A DNA stretch of 33,007 nt from Alphaproteobacteria bacterium (GCA_009920595.1 RFZR01000001.1:1-33007); one strand, 5' to 3'. Shown: positions 26,089 to 32,531, counted from the first letter of the stretch. The notes: generated from the letters alone by a model not told the origin. Numbers and translations: made by a program.

Positions 26089-27999
26089 ATGTGTGGCATT
26101 GCAGGATTTATAGATCAAGCATCGGACTATGATGTCAACGCACGGCTTCGCACGATGGGAGAGGCCATCGCCTACCGCGGTCCTGATGACTCAGGCATCT
26201 ATTATGACCAAGAGACCGGCCTTGGTTTTGTTCATCGCCGTTTGGCGATTGTGGATCTCACCTCTGCTGGCCATCAGCCGATGCGTTCCTCATCAGGGCG
26301 CTTCGTGATCATCTTTAACGGTGAGATTTATAATCACAATGCATTACGGCACGATCTTGAGGCATCAGGTCTTGGCATTGAATGGAAGGGACATTCGGAT
26401 ACGGAAACGCTTCTGCGTGGATTTGAAGTCTGGGGTATCAAAGAGACATTAACACGCGCAGTCGGCATGTTTGCTTTGGCACTTTATGATCAATCAACAC
26501 TTCTTGCGCGTGATCGTATGGGCGAGAAGCCGATTTATTACGGATCAAGTCAGGGTGCATTTCTGTTTGGATCTGAATTGAAAGCGTTGCGTGCCCATCC
26601 TGCTTTTGCTTCAGATATTGATCGTGATGCACTTTTGTCTCTACTCCGACATCAATATTGCCGAGGTCCTCAAAGCATATATAAAGCGATTTCAAAACTC
26701 GCGCCTGGGTCGATCCTTTCATTTGATCTCGTCTCAAAAAAATATGAGGTCGAAACCTATTGGTCACTCCATGAGGCAGCGGCCAAGGGATTAAAACATC
26801 GTATCTCTTTATCAGATCAGGACGCGATCGATCAGTTTGACGAGCTGTTAAAACAATCAATCGGTTTGCAAATGGTGGCCGACGTACCAGTGGGTGCCTT
26901 TCTCTCTGGTGGTGTGGATAGTTCTTTGATTGTTGCCGAGATGCAGCGTCAGTCTTCGCGCCCGGTCAAAAGTTTTACCATCGGATTTGAAGAAGACGCT
27001 TTCAATGAGGCCCCATTTGCACGTGCCGTGGCTCAATATTTAGGTACGGATCATACGGAATATTTCGTTTCGCCGCGTGAGGCTCTTGATCTCATTCCGC
27101 GCTTGCCCTCGCTTTATGATGAGCCTTTGGCGGATGTGTCGCAAATACCAACATTTCTTGTTTCACGCATCGCACGACAAGCAGTAACCGTTTCCTTATC
27201 AGGGGACGCGGGGGATGAACTTTTTGCGGGTTACACGACTTATGCCCATGCTGAGAAACTGATGCGGATTTATGATCATCTTCCGGCATCCTTGAGGCCG
27301 CTTACTTCAATCATAATGAAATCGGGCGCGCGTCTTTCGGAAGTCTTTGGTCATTCTCAACGCGCGCGGCAATTAGCGCTTTCGGCTTTTGTGTTGAACG
27401 CACAATCAAAATCAGAACTCACAAGCCGGTTGACGCAGTTTTGGAGTGATGAGGCTACGCCTGTTCTCGGCCTCAACGATCAGATCGATCATCATAACCC
27501 GTTTTCAGATCTTGGACTGTCAGATCTCGAACGCATGATTGCAAATGACATGGTCACCTATTTGCCTGATGACATTCTCGCAAAAGTTGATCGCGCGGCG
27601 ATGGCGGTTTCGCTTGAAACTCGTGTTCCCTTGCTTGATCATCGTATTGTTGAATTTGCGCTGAGTCTTCCAATGTCGCTGCGTCGACGTGGTACGGAAG
27701 GGAAGTGGATCATGCGACAAGTGCTTGATCGCTATGTGCCGCGGGCTCTGATCGATCGGCCTAAAAAAGGATTTGGCGTACCGCTTGCTCAATGGTTGCG
27801 TGGGCCTTTGCGCGAATGGGCTTTTGATCTTTTATCGCCTGAGGTGATCAAGCGTGATGGTCTGTTTGATCCGCACGCCATCACACGTGCGCTTGACGAT
27901 CACATGTCAGGTCGACGGGATCGCCATAATGATTTGTGGTCTGTCCTTGTCGCACAGCAATGGGTTGAGGCGCAGCGTACGACCACCCATCGATCATAA
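26089..27999 (+). CDS. asnB: AsnB-type glutamine-dependent amidotransferase 2
   Basis: A 636-residue paralogue of the amidotransferase at 15584. It has the Cys2 nucleophile in MCGIAGFIDQ, RGPDDSG, VHRRLAIVDLTSAGHQPM, the PP-loop SGGVDSS (residues 273-279), SGDAGDELFAGYTTYA, LETRVPLLDHRIV and KKGFGVPLAQWLRGPLR. It is clearly diverged from copy 1, which has SGGMDSGS in the PP-loop and a different tail, so it is not a recent duplicate. Its pairing with a deacetylase suggests a glycan-modifying role. A housekeeping asparagine synthetase role cannot be excluded for one of the two. Confidence 0.9.
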   Translation: MCGIAGFIDQASDYDVNARLRTMGEAIAYRGPDDSGIYYDQETGLGFVHRRLAIVDLTSAGHQPMRSSSGRFVIIFNGEIYNHNALRHDLEASGLGIEWKGHSDTETLLRGFEVWGIKETLTRAVGMFALALYDQSTLLARDRMGEKPIYYGSSQGAFLFGSELKALRAHPAFASDIDRDALLSLLRHQYCRGPQSIYKAISKLAPGSILSFDLVSKKYEVETYWSLHEAAAKGLKHRISLSDQDAIDQFDELLKQSIGLQMVADVPVGAFLSGGVDSSLIVAEMQRQSSRPVKSFTIGFEEDAFNEAPFARAVAQYLGTDHTEYFVSPREALDLIPRLPSLYDEPLADVSQIPTFLVSRIARQAVTVSLSGDAGDELFAGYTTYAHAEKLMRIYDHLPASLRPLTSIIMKSGARLSEVFGHSQRARQLALSAFVLNAQSKSELTSRLTQFWSDEATPVLGLNDQIDHHNPFSDLGLSDLERMIANDMVTYLPDDILAKVDRAAMAVSLETRVPLLDHRIVEFALSLPMSLRRRGTEGKWIMRQVLDRYVPRALIDRPKKGFGVPLAQWLRGPLREWAFDLLSPEVIKRDGLFDPHAITRALDDHMSGRRDRHNDLWSVLVAQQWVEAQRTTTHRS

Positions 28000-28008
28000 C
28001 TTTTACGA

Positions 28009-29046
28009 TTAACGATTGCCGCGCCAGGCTCTGAACCAGCCGATGAATTTCTCAACACCCACCTCAAGCGGCGTTGAAGGTTTGAAATCCACCGCGTCCA
28101 TCAAAGCATCAACATCGGCGTAAGTTTCTGGAACATCGCCTATTTCGATGGGTGCAAAAATCTTCTTCGCTTCAATGCCTAAAGATTTTTCCATCGTCGC
28201 GACAAGATGCATCAGCTCAACCGGGCTGTTATTCCCGATATTGTAAACGCGATAGGGTGCGCGGCTTGTGCCAGGGTCAGGTTTCGCCCCATCCCATTCC
28301 GGATTCGGTTCGGCAACCTTTGGCACGAGGCGCGCAATCGATTCCACAATATCATCAACATAGGTGAAATCTCGTTTCATTTTACCGTGATTGAAAAGCG
28401 TGATTGGCTCACCTTTCAAAATTGCGTCAGCAAAAAGCCACATCGCCATATCGGGGCGACCCCAAGGTCCATAGACTGTGAAAAAGCGTAAACCAGTCGA
28501 TGGCAAACCAAACATATGCGCATAAGAATGCGCCATTAATTCATTCGCTTTCTTGGTCGCGGCATAAAGCGACAAAGGATGATCGACATTGTCATGAATT
28601 GAAAAGGGCATGGCGGTGTTCGCGCCATAGACCGAAGACGACGACGCATAGACGAGATGCTCGATTCGATTATGCCGACAGGCTTCAAGAATATTCAAAA
28701 AGCCGGTGAGATTGGCGTCGCCATAGGCTTTTGGATTAACAAGCGAATAGCGCACGCCAGCTTGTGCGGCGAGATTCACAACATGCGTGAATTTTCCCGC
28801 TTTGAAAGCTGTGTCCACGGCCATAGCCTCTGCGAGATCGCCTTCAACAAAAGCGAAGTTGCCTTGCGGTTTTAGTTCTGCAAGGCGCGCGTGTTTCAAG
28901 CTCACATCATAATAGGGATTGAGATTGTCAAAGCCCGTAACATGATGGCCTTCCGCCAAGAGTCTGCGGGCAACGTGAAAGCCGATAAACCCCGCCGCGC
29001 CGGTAACGAGGATACGCAATTTTCGAGTGGTCTTTATGTCTGACAT
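28009..29046 (-). CDS. lspL: UDP-glucuronate 4-epimerase (LspL-type)
   Basis: A 345-residue extended SDR converting UDP-GlcA to UDP-GalA for surface polysaccharide. The cofactor motif is VTGAAGFIGFHVARRLL. The family hallmark FDNLNPYYDVSLKHARL and LAAQAGVRYSLVNPKAY separate this branch from GalE. Catalytic Tyr161 and Lys165 are in LYAATKKANELMAHSY, followed by LRFFTVYGPWGRPDMA. ATG 29046 has no ribosome binding site but lies 7 bp from a strong -10 element (see promoter). An internal TTG at codon 10 would also give a family-typical N-terminus. It is convergent with the amidotransferase at 26089. Confidence 0.92.
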   Translation of the reverse strand: MSDIKTTRKLRILVTGAAGFIGFHVARRLLAEGHHVTGFDNLNPYYDVSLKHARLAELKPQGNFAFVEGDLAEAMAVDTAFKAGKFTHVVNLAAQAGVRYSLVNPKAYGDANLTGFLNILEACRHNRIEHLVYASSSSVYGANTAMPFSIHDNVDHPLSLYAATKKANELMAHSYAHMFGLPSTGLRFFTVYGPWGRPDMAMWLFADAILKGEPITLFNHGKMKRDFTYVDDIVESIARLVPKVAEPNPEWDGAKPDPGTSRAPYRVYNIGNNSPVELMHLVATMEKSLGIEAKKIFAPIEIGDVPETYADVDALMDAVDFKPSTPLEVGVEKFIGWFRAWRGNR

Positions 29047-29053
29047 GGCGCGC

Positions 29054-29082
29054 TATATAGGCGATGCGCGCCGTTTTGCCAA
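29054..29082 (-). promoter_or_regulatory. Strong candidate promoter, possibly giving a leaderless mRNA
   Basis: On the minus strand TTGGCA (29082-29077) and TATATA (29059-29054) are separated by exactly 17 bp. The -10 ends 7 nt before the ATG at 29046, so transcription would begin at or within a base of the start codon. No ribosome binding site is present, consistent with leaderless translation. Confidence 0.6.
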
Positions 29083-29164
29083 AGCGCTTTTTGTAACGCT
29101 TTGATCTTGCCAAATAAGAGGCGTGCGCGCTCTAGTCAGGACATAAATTGGCTCGGGAGGCGGC

Positions 29165-30100
29165 ATGGCGCATGTGGCAATCATTGGCTCGGGGATCATT
29201 GGGCGCTCATGGGCGATTGTCGCCGCGCGGGCGGGGCTTCACGCCCGCCTCGTGATTCGGCGGGCAGAGGCGCGGGCCGACGTCGCGAAAGCGATTTTGG
29301 CGGCGGTTGAAAATGCGACGCCGATCACGCCGACTGTAGTCGTTGACGAGGTCATGAAGCGCATCACTTTTGTCGCAACGCCGGAAGAGGCAGCAACAGG
29401 CGCTGGATATGTTTTTGAAGCGATCCGCGAAGATGTCGATGAGAAAGCGGCGCTCTTTCGGGTGCTCGAAGGCATCGCGCCTAAAGACGCGATCTTAGCG
29501 AGTTCAACATCAAGTTTTGGCGCGTCACGTTTTGCAAGCGATCTTCAAACGCGTAGCCGCATCCTCGTTGCACATCCTTTGGCGCCACCGCATCTCATTC
29601 CTGCAACGGAGATTGTGCCTGCGCCATTCACTGCGCTTGAAACGGTAGAGACGACGTTTGAGCTTATGCGCGCGCTTGGTCAGAAGCCGCTTCTTGTCAG
29701 GCGTGAGCAACCGGGGTTCGTGATGAACCGGATGCAGGGGGCGCTGCTTCTTGAAATGATGCGCGTTGTTGAAGAGGGACTCATGGAGCCCGAAGATGTC
29801 GATAGCATCATTCGCGATGGCTTCGGCTTGCGTTGGGCCTTTCTCGGCCCCTTTGCCGGGATTGATTTGAATGCACCGGGTGGCATTGCCGATTATTTGA
29901 AGCGCTATGGTTTCATGTTTGAGGATCTCGCCCGCGAGCGCGGCATGAAGACGCCTGCGGTTACACCCTCTGTTGTAGCTGAATTGCATGAGGCTTTGCG
30001 CGCTCATCACCCGCTTTCGGAGCATTCCAACCGTCTCGCGCAGCGTGATCGCCTCATGGCGCGTTTGAGAGCGCTGCGTCGTGATGAAGGGGCCCATTGA
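29165..30100 (+). CDS. 3-hydroxyacyl-CoA dehydrogenase family protein
   Basis: A 311-residue NAD-dependent dehydrogenase with the two-domain architecture of 3-hydroxyacyl-CoA/L-gulonate 3-dehydrogenases. The Rossmann motif IIGSGIIGRSWAIVAARAG opens the protein. LASSTSSFGASRF and AHPLAPPHLIPATEIVPAP (likely His-Glu dyad region) lie mid-way. PGFVMNRMQGALLLEMMRVVEEG begins the helical domain. GGGAGG lies just upstream of ATG 29165. The substrate is unknown: hydroxyacyl-CoA, gulonate, carnitine-like or other hydroxy acids are possible. It is divergent from the epimerase and not obviously part of the glycan pathway. Confidence 0.85.
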   Translation: MAHVAIIGSGIIGRSWAIVAARAGLHARLVIRRAEARADVAKAILAAVENATPITPTVVVDEVMKRITFVATPEEAATGAGYVFEAIREDVDEKAALFRVLEGIAPKDAILASSTSSFGASRFASDLQTRSRILVAHPLAPPHLIPATEIVPAPFTALETVETTFELMRALGQKPLLVRREQPGFVMNRMQGALLLEMMRVVEEGLMEPEDVDSIIRDGFGLRWAFLGPFAGIDLNAPGGIADYLKRYGFMFEDLARERGMKTPAVTPSVVAELHEALRAHHPLSEHSNRLAQRDRLMARLRALRRDEGAH

Positions 30101-30104
30101 TTCA

Positions 30105-30118
30105 CGTCAAGGTTGACG
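30105..30118. promoter_or_regulatory. 14-bp palindrome upstream of the HicA-like gene
   Basis: CGTCAA (30105-30110) and TTGACG (30113-30118) are perfect inverted arms around GG. The palindrome lies 66-79 bp before ATG 30184 and just after the previous stop. It could be an operator or a chance repeat. The right arm also resembles a -35 element. Confidence 0.35.
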
Positions 30119-30183
30119 GGCTTCTTGTCGCGCTAGGTCATCTCGTAAAGCCCCTGTGAGGGCGAAAAACGGAGTGACCCAAA

Positions 30184-30450
30184 ATGAACCATCGCCATCG
30201 TAAACTTCTACATGCGTTGTTTTCGCATCCATTACCCACCAATCTTGATCGGCATGATGTCGAAACCTTGATGGCAGAAATTGGCGCTACGATTGATCGC
30301 ACGAGTCATAGCCGCTTGATGATCAAACATGCTGGCCACACGGTTTCGCTGCACGCAACAGAACGTGATCTTTCAAAAGATGAGGTGGTTCATCTCAAAA
30401 AATTTGTCGAAGCCTGTGGCATCAATCCGGCGCGTGACTATCCTGTATAG
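30184..30450 (+). CDS. Small HicA-like protein without adjacent HicB
   Basis: An 88-residue protein resembling the solitary HicA-family entries common in proteobacteria: HRKLLHALFSHPLPTNLD at the N-terminus, a DVETLMAEIGA helix, then TSHSRLMIKHAGHTVSLH in the position of the double-stranded-RNA-binding-like sheet with its catalytic His, and a final KKFVEACGINP helix. CGGAGTGAC lies upstream of the start. No HicB antitoxin gene follows; the next gene is on the other strand. It may therefore be a domesticated or non-toxic RNA-binding protein. The family call is moderate. Confidence 0.65.
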   Translation: MNHRHRKLLHALFSHPLPTNLDRHDVETLMAEIGATIDRTSHSRLMIKHAGHTVSLHATERDLSKDEVVHLKKFVEACGINPARDYPV

Positions 30451-30468
30451 GGTCAATCCAGGTGAAGC

Positions 30469-30918
30469 TTACACCGGGTAGGCTGTTTCCATTTTAATGC
30501 GTTCCATCGCAAAGCGCGATGTCACGTTTTTAAGCGGCGCGGCAGCGATCAGACGTTTGTAGAACGCATCATAGGCTGCCATATCGGCAACTGTGACGCG
30601 TAAGATATAATCCGTGTCACCAGCCATCCGGTACATTTCCATCACCTCAGGCTGCGCGGTGATGAACTCGGCAAAATTTGTGAGCCATTCAAGCGAATGA
30701 TCGCCGGTTTCAATTGAAACGAGAACAGTCAAACCCAAACCGATTTTTTCAGGTGCAACGAGAGCCACGCGTTTGAGGATCACGCCATCTTGTTCGAGTT
30801 TCTGTACGCGTTTCCAGCAGGGTGTTTGGGAGAGACCTACGCGTGAAGCGAGCTCTTGCACCGACAAATCGGCATTGGCCTGTAGCTCTGTGAGGATTTT
30901 GCGATCAATCGCATCCAT
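30469..30918 (-). CDS. Lrp/AsnC family transcriptional regulator
   Basis: A 149-residue regulator. The N-terminal winged helix-turn-helix spans about residues 3-60 (IDRKILTELQANADLSVQEL then RVGLSQTPCWKRVQKLEQDG). The C-terminal RAM/AsnC ligand-binding domain includes MYRMAGDTDYILRVTVADM. ATG 30918 is used, with GGAA about 10 nt upstream; an upstream TTG at 30933 overlaps that region. It is divergent from the ssu operon, and a GTTC-N8-GAAC palindrome lies 17-32 bp before its ATG, suggesting autoregulation. Lrp-family proteins usually sense amino acids. Control of the neighbouring sulfur genes is an inference from position. Confidence 0.92.
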   Translation of the reverse strand: MDAIDRKILTELQANADLSVQELASRVGLSQTPCWKRVQKLEQDGVILKRVALVAPEKIGLGLTVLVSIETGDHSLEWLTNFAEFITAQPEVMEMYRMAGDTDYILRVTVADMAAYDAFYKRLIAAAPLKNVTSRFAMERIKMETAYPV

Positions 30919-30934
30919 TTTACCGGTTTCCAAC

Positions 30935-30950
30935 GTTCTGAATTTCGAAC
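30935..30950. promoter_or_regulatory. Palindrome GTTC-N8-GAAC, copy 1 (candidate operator)
   Basis: GTTC (30935-30938) and GAAC (30947-30950) flank 8 bases just upstream of the Lrp/AsnC start codon. The same arms with the same spacing recur at 31061-31076. Confidence 0.5.
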
Positions 30951-30987
30951 AGAATTGACGAAGACGTCATAAAAATCAACCATTTTG

Positions 30988-31021
30988 GAGAATAAATTTC
31001 TATAATAATATAAATATTCTC
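30988..31021. promoter_or_regulatory. AT-rich inverted repeat GAGAATA-N20-TATTCTC
   Basis: Perfect 7-bp arms (30988-30994 and 31015-31021) flank a very AT-rich core containing TATAAT-like steps. The stretch 30960-31085 is strikingly A/T-rich against its surroundings. Its centre lies 62 bp from palindrome copy 1 and 64 bp from copy 2. Bendable AT-rich DNA is typical of Lrp-family binding regions. Confidence 0.45.
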
Positions 31022-31060
31022 TATTTTTTATCGTTTATAGAAGAAATTACTCTTTTTACC

Positions 31061-31076
31061 GTTCATTTAAAAGAAC
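31061..31076. promoter_or_regulatory. Palindrome GTTC-N8-GAAC, copy 2 (candidate operator)
   Basis: GTTCATTTAAAAGAAC is a 16-bp palindrome with one mismatched pair. Its centre is 126 bp from that of copy 1, close to twelve helical turns, and it lies just upstream of the candidate ssu -35 element. Confidence 0.5.
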
Positions 31077-31083
31077 ATTCTTA

Positions 31084-31112
31084 TTGACGGAAAAGCGCTT
31101 TATTGGTCATCT
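31084..31112 (+). promoter_or_regulatory. Candidate ssu promoter
   Basis: TTGACG (31084-31089) is a good -35. Seventeen bases later TCATCT (31107-31112) is a poor -10, so the call rests on the -35 and on position. A start near 31119 would place the aptamer-like element at 31143 near the 5' end of the transcript. Confidence 0.4.
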
Positions 31113-31142
31113 CAGGACATCGGTTCGGTCAAACGGGTCGGT

Positions 31143-31192
31143 CGCGGGGATTTGAAGCGAGCAGCTTGCACCGCGTCACCAAATGCTAAAGC
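31143..31192 (+). promoter_or_regulatory. SAM-II-type riboswitch aptamer
   Basis: The segment carries the conserved pieces of the SAM-II (metA motif) aptamer in order. Stem P1 is CGCGG (31143-31147) with CCGCG (31171-31175). Immediately after its 5' strand comes GGATTTG (31148-31154; the consensus has GUGAUUUG around here). Next are a variable loop with a small AAGC/GCTT stem, CTTGCA (31165-31170) directly before the 3' strand of P1, then CGT, A-rich bases, and GCTAAAG (31185-31191). GCTT in the loop can pair with AAGC (31189-31192) as the pseudoknot. SAM-II RNAs bind S-adenosylmethionine and are known from alphaproteobacteria, usually before methionine or SAM genes. Here it precedes a sulfonate-uptake operon. 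No covariance search could be run. Confidence 0.78.
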
Positions 31193-31193
31193 G

Positions 31194-31227
31194 CCACGAA
31201 CGCGACGCTCAAAGGGCGAATTCGTGG
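31194..31227 (+). other. Leader hairpin directly after the aptamer
   Basis: CCACGAA (31194-31200) and TTCGTGG (31221-31227) form a perfect 7-bp stem. It is extended by CGC (31201-31203) with GCG (31216-31218) after a 2-nt AA bulge. It abuts the 3' end of the aptamer and ends 13 nt before the ribosome binding site of the short upstream ORF, so it may be the expression platform. Confidence 0.5.
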
Positions 31228-31254
31228 GCTCCCCAGACGTGAAGGAGATGAGCC

Positions 31255-31278
31255 ATGACGTGTTTGTGTTGTTGGTGA
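31255..31278 (+). CDS. Cysteine-rich leader peptide MTCLCCW
   Basis: A seven-codon ORF, too short for routine gene finding. A strong ribosome binding site, GAAGGAG (31241-31247), is 7 nt before ATG 31255. Three of its seven codons are TGT (Cys), and it ends in TGA. It lies 157 nt before the ssuA start, in the leader of a sulfur-acquisition operon. Cysteine-rich short ORFs acting as cysteine-responsive attenuators are known in mycobacteria and related actinobacteria. By analogy, ribosomes would stall here when Cys-tRNA is scarce and so favour ssu expression. An overlapping 19-codon frame from ATG 31248 has the ribosome binding site with zero spacing and is less likely. Confidence 0.65.
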   Translation: MTCLCCW

Positions 31279-31341
31279 TGAGCACCCGCCGACCGGAGCG
31301 TTTTTAACCGGTAATCAAAAGAACAGTTGCGCTTGAGTGAC

Positions 31342-31362
31342 CGTGCCAAAGCCTTCGGCACG
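31342..31362 (+). other. Leader stem-loop between the short ORF and ssuA
   Basis: CGTGCC (31342-31347) and GGCACG (31357-31362) form a 6-bp GC-rich stem with a 9-nt loop. No T-run follows directly; a run of six T appears about 27 nt later (near 31390). A weaker ACCGG/CCGGT pair (31292-31296, 31308-31312) surrounds GTTTTT upstream. These are candidate parts of an attenuation switch, not a proven terminator. Confidence 0.35.
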
Positions 31363-31435
31363 CATGGATCTCTCTGTCTTCTGTTCGACTTTTTTCCACT
31401 CAGTATTGCGTTCGAAAACTCGAAAGATCGATTTC

Positions 31436-32422
31436 ATGACAAAGTTATCTTTATCCTCTCTCTTCCTCTCGCGCCGTAAAGTGCTTGCTGGCATCGTTGC
31501 GGCGTCCACGGCGACGATTGCGCTTGCACCAGCGAGCGTCTTTGCTGGACCGACGGAAGTCCGCATCGGTTATCAAAAGAATGGCGTTCTTTATCTCGCG
31601 AAAGAAACCGGACAGCTTGAAGCCGCGCTCAAGGCCAAAGGCTTAAGCGTGAAATGGGTTGAATTTTCATTCGGCCCGCCGCTGCTTGAAGCTTTAGGCG
31701 CGGGCAGCATTGATTACGGCACAACGGGTGATTCACCGCCGATCTTTGCGCAAGCCGCAGGGGCAAAGATTGTTTATGTGGCTGCGCAGGAAGCTGCCGG
31801 CTCGGGCGCTGCGATTCTTGTGAAAGACGGATCCAACATCAATTCGTTGAATGATCTAAAAGGCAAAAAAGTCGGCTTCGCGAAAGCCTCATCGTCGCAT
31901 AATTTGACGATCGCAGCGCTTGAAAAAGTGGGACTCAAGTATAATGACATCGAGCCCGTCTATTTGGCTCCGGCTGATGGTGCCGCCGCTTTTGCAAAAG
32001 GCGCGGTGGATGCCTGGACGATCTGGGATCCTTTCTTTGCGGTGGCTGAAGCGCAACCGGGCACAAAAGTTTTGGCACCAGCCAAAGGCATCGTGACGCA
32101 AAACTCTTTCTTCCTTGCAAATGCGGATTTTGCAAAAGCCAATCCTGATCTTGTTGCAGCGGTGAATGAAGGTCTTGCATCAACAGCACGATGGGCTGAG
32201 AAAAATCGTGCTGAAGTTACGACAGTGTTCTCTAAGGCCACAGGCATTGCGCCTGACATTCAGCAAAAGGCTGTTGATCGCACGGAGTTCGTGATTCATC
32301 CGCTGCGTGATCCGGTGATTGCCGAACAGCAACGCATCGCGGATCGCTTTCAATCGCTTGGCCTTATCCCGAAGCAGATCAATGTGAAGGACATTGTGTG
32401 GTCGTGGAAACCCGCAAGTTGA
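31436..32422 (+). CDS. ssuA: Sulfonate ABC transporter substrate-binding protein
   Basis: A 328-residue periplasmic binding protein of the SsuA/TauA/NMT1 family, which captures aliphatic sulfonates for the Ssu ABC importer. ATG 31436 is chosen over GTG 31337. It gives a standard signal peptide with a twin-arginine-like SRRKVLAG, a hydrophobic core and a VFA-G cleavage site, whereas the upstream extension is not signal-like and lies in the structured leader. The mature protein starts PTEVRIGYQKNGVLYLAKE. It has VEFSFGPPLLEALGAGSIDYGTTGDSPP, the typical SsuA ligand-site stretch, then LKGKKVGFAKASSSHN and AVDAWTIWDPFFAVAEAQPG. Tat versus Sec export is not settled. It is followed by ssuD. Confidence 0.92.
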   Translation: MTKLSLSSLFLSRRKVLAGIVAASTATIALAPASVFAGPTEVRIGYQKNGVLYLAKETGQLEAALKAKGLSVKWVEFSFGPPLLEALGAGSIDYGTTGDSPPIFAQAAGAKIVYVAAQEAAGSGAAILVKDGSNINSLNDLKGKKVGFAKASSSHNLTIAALEKVGLKYNDIEPVYLAPADGAAAFAKGAVDAWTIWDPFFAVAEAQPGTKVLAPAKGIVTQNSFFLANADFAKANPDLVAAVNEGLASTARWAEKNRAEVTTVFSKATGIAPDIQQKAVDRTEFVIHPLRDPVIAEQQRIADRFQSLGLIPKQINVKDIVWSWKPAS

Positions 32423-32429
32423 GGTGAGT

Positions 32430-32485
32430 TTCGTGTCGCAGGCTCCGGGGACTTCTCCCCCTTTGCCCGGCGCTTGCGACACGAA
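32430..32485 (+). other. Long inverted repeat between ssuA and ssuD
   Basis: TTCGTGTCGCA (32430-32440) and TGCGACACGAA (32475-32485) form a perfect 11-bp stem. The 34-nt interior contains a smaller GGGGA/TCCCC pairing. No T-run follows, so it is not a classic terminator. Such stem-loops after binding-protein genes often protect the upstream mRNA and lower downstream expression. Confidence 0.7.
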
Positions 32486-32531
32486 GACAATTCGATTGAC
32501 CACTCCGGTTTAGAAATCAGCGAGATTTGAA

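Noticed and set aside
30935..31076. SOS (LexA) boxes
   Set aside because: Alphaproteobacterial LexA sites are GTTC direct repeats with 7-base spacing. Here the halves are inverted with 8-base spacing, and no SOS gene is nearby.
31248..31307. 19-codon ORF from ATG 31248 overlapping the MTCLCCW frame
   Set aside because: Its ATG abuts the SD with zero spacing and it has no feature tied to sulfur. The frame at 31255 has optimal spacing. It is kept only as an alternative.
31292..31312. Intrinsic terminator at ACCGG...CCGGT with T-run
   Set aside because: The T-run lies in the loop rather than after the stem, and the stem is only 5 bp. It may take part in a switch but is not a terminator as it stands.
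31337..31435. N-terminal extension of ssuA from GTG 31337
   Set aside because: The extension puts 33 non-signal-like residues before a standard signal peptide and lies within the structured leader. ATG 31436 is the better start.
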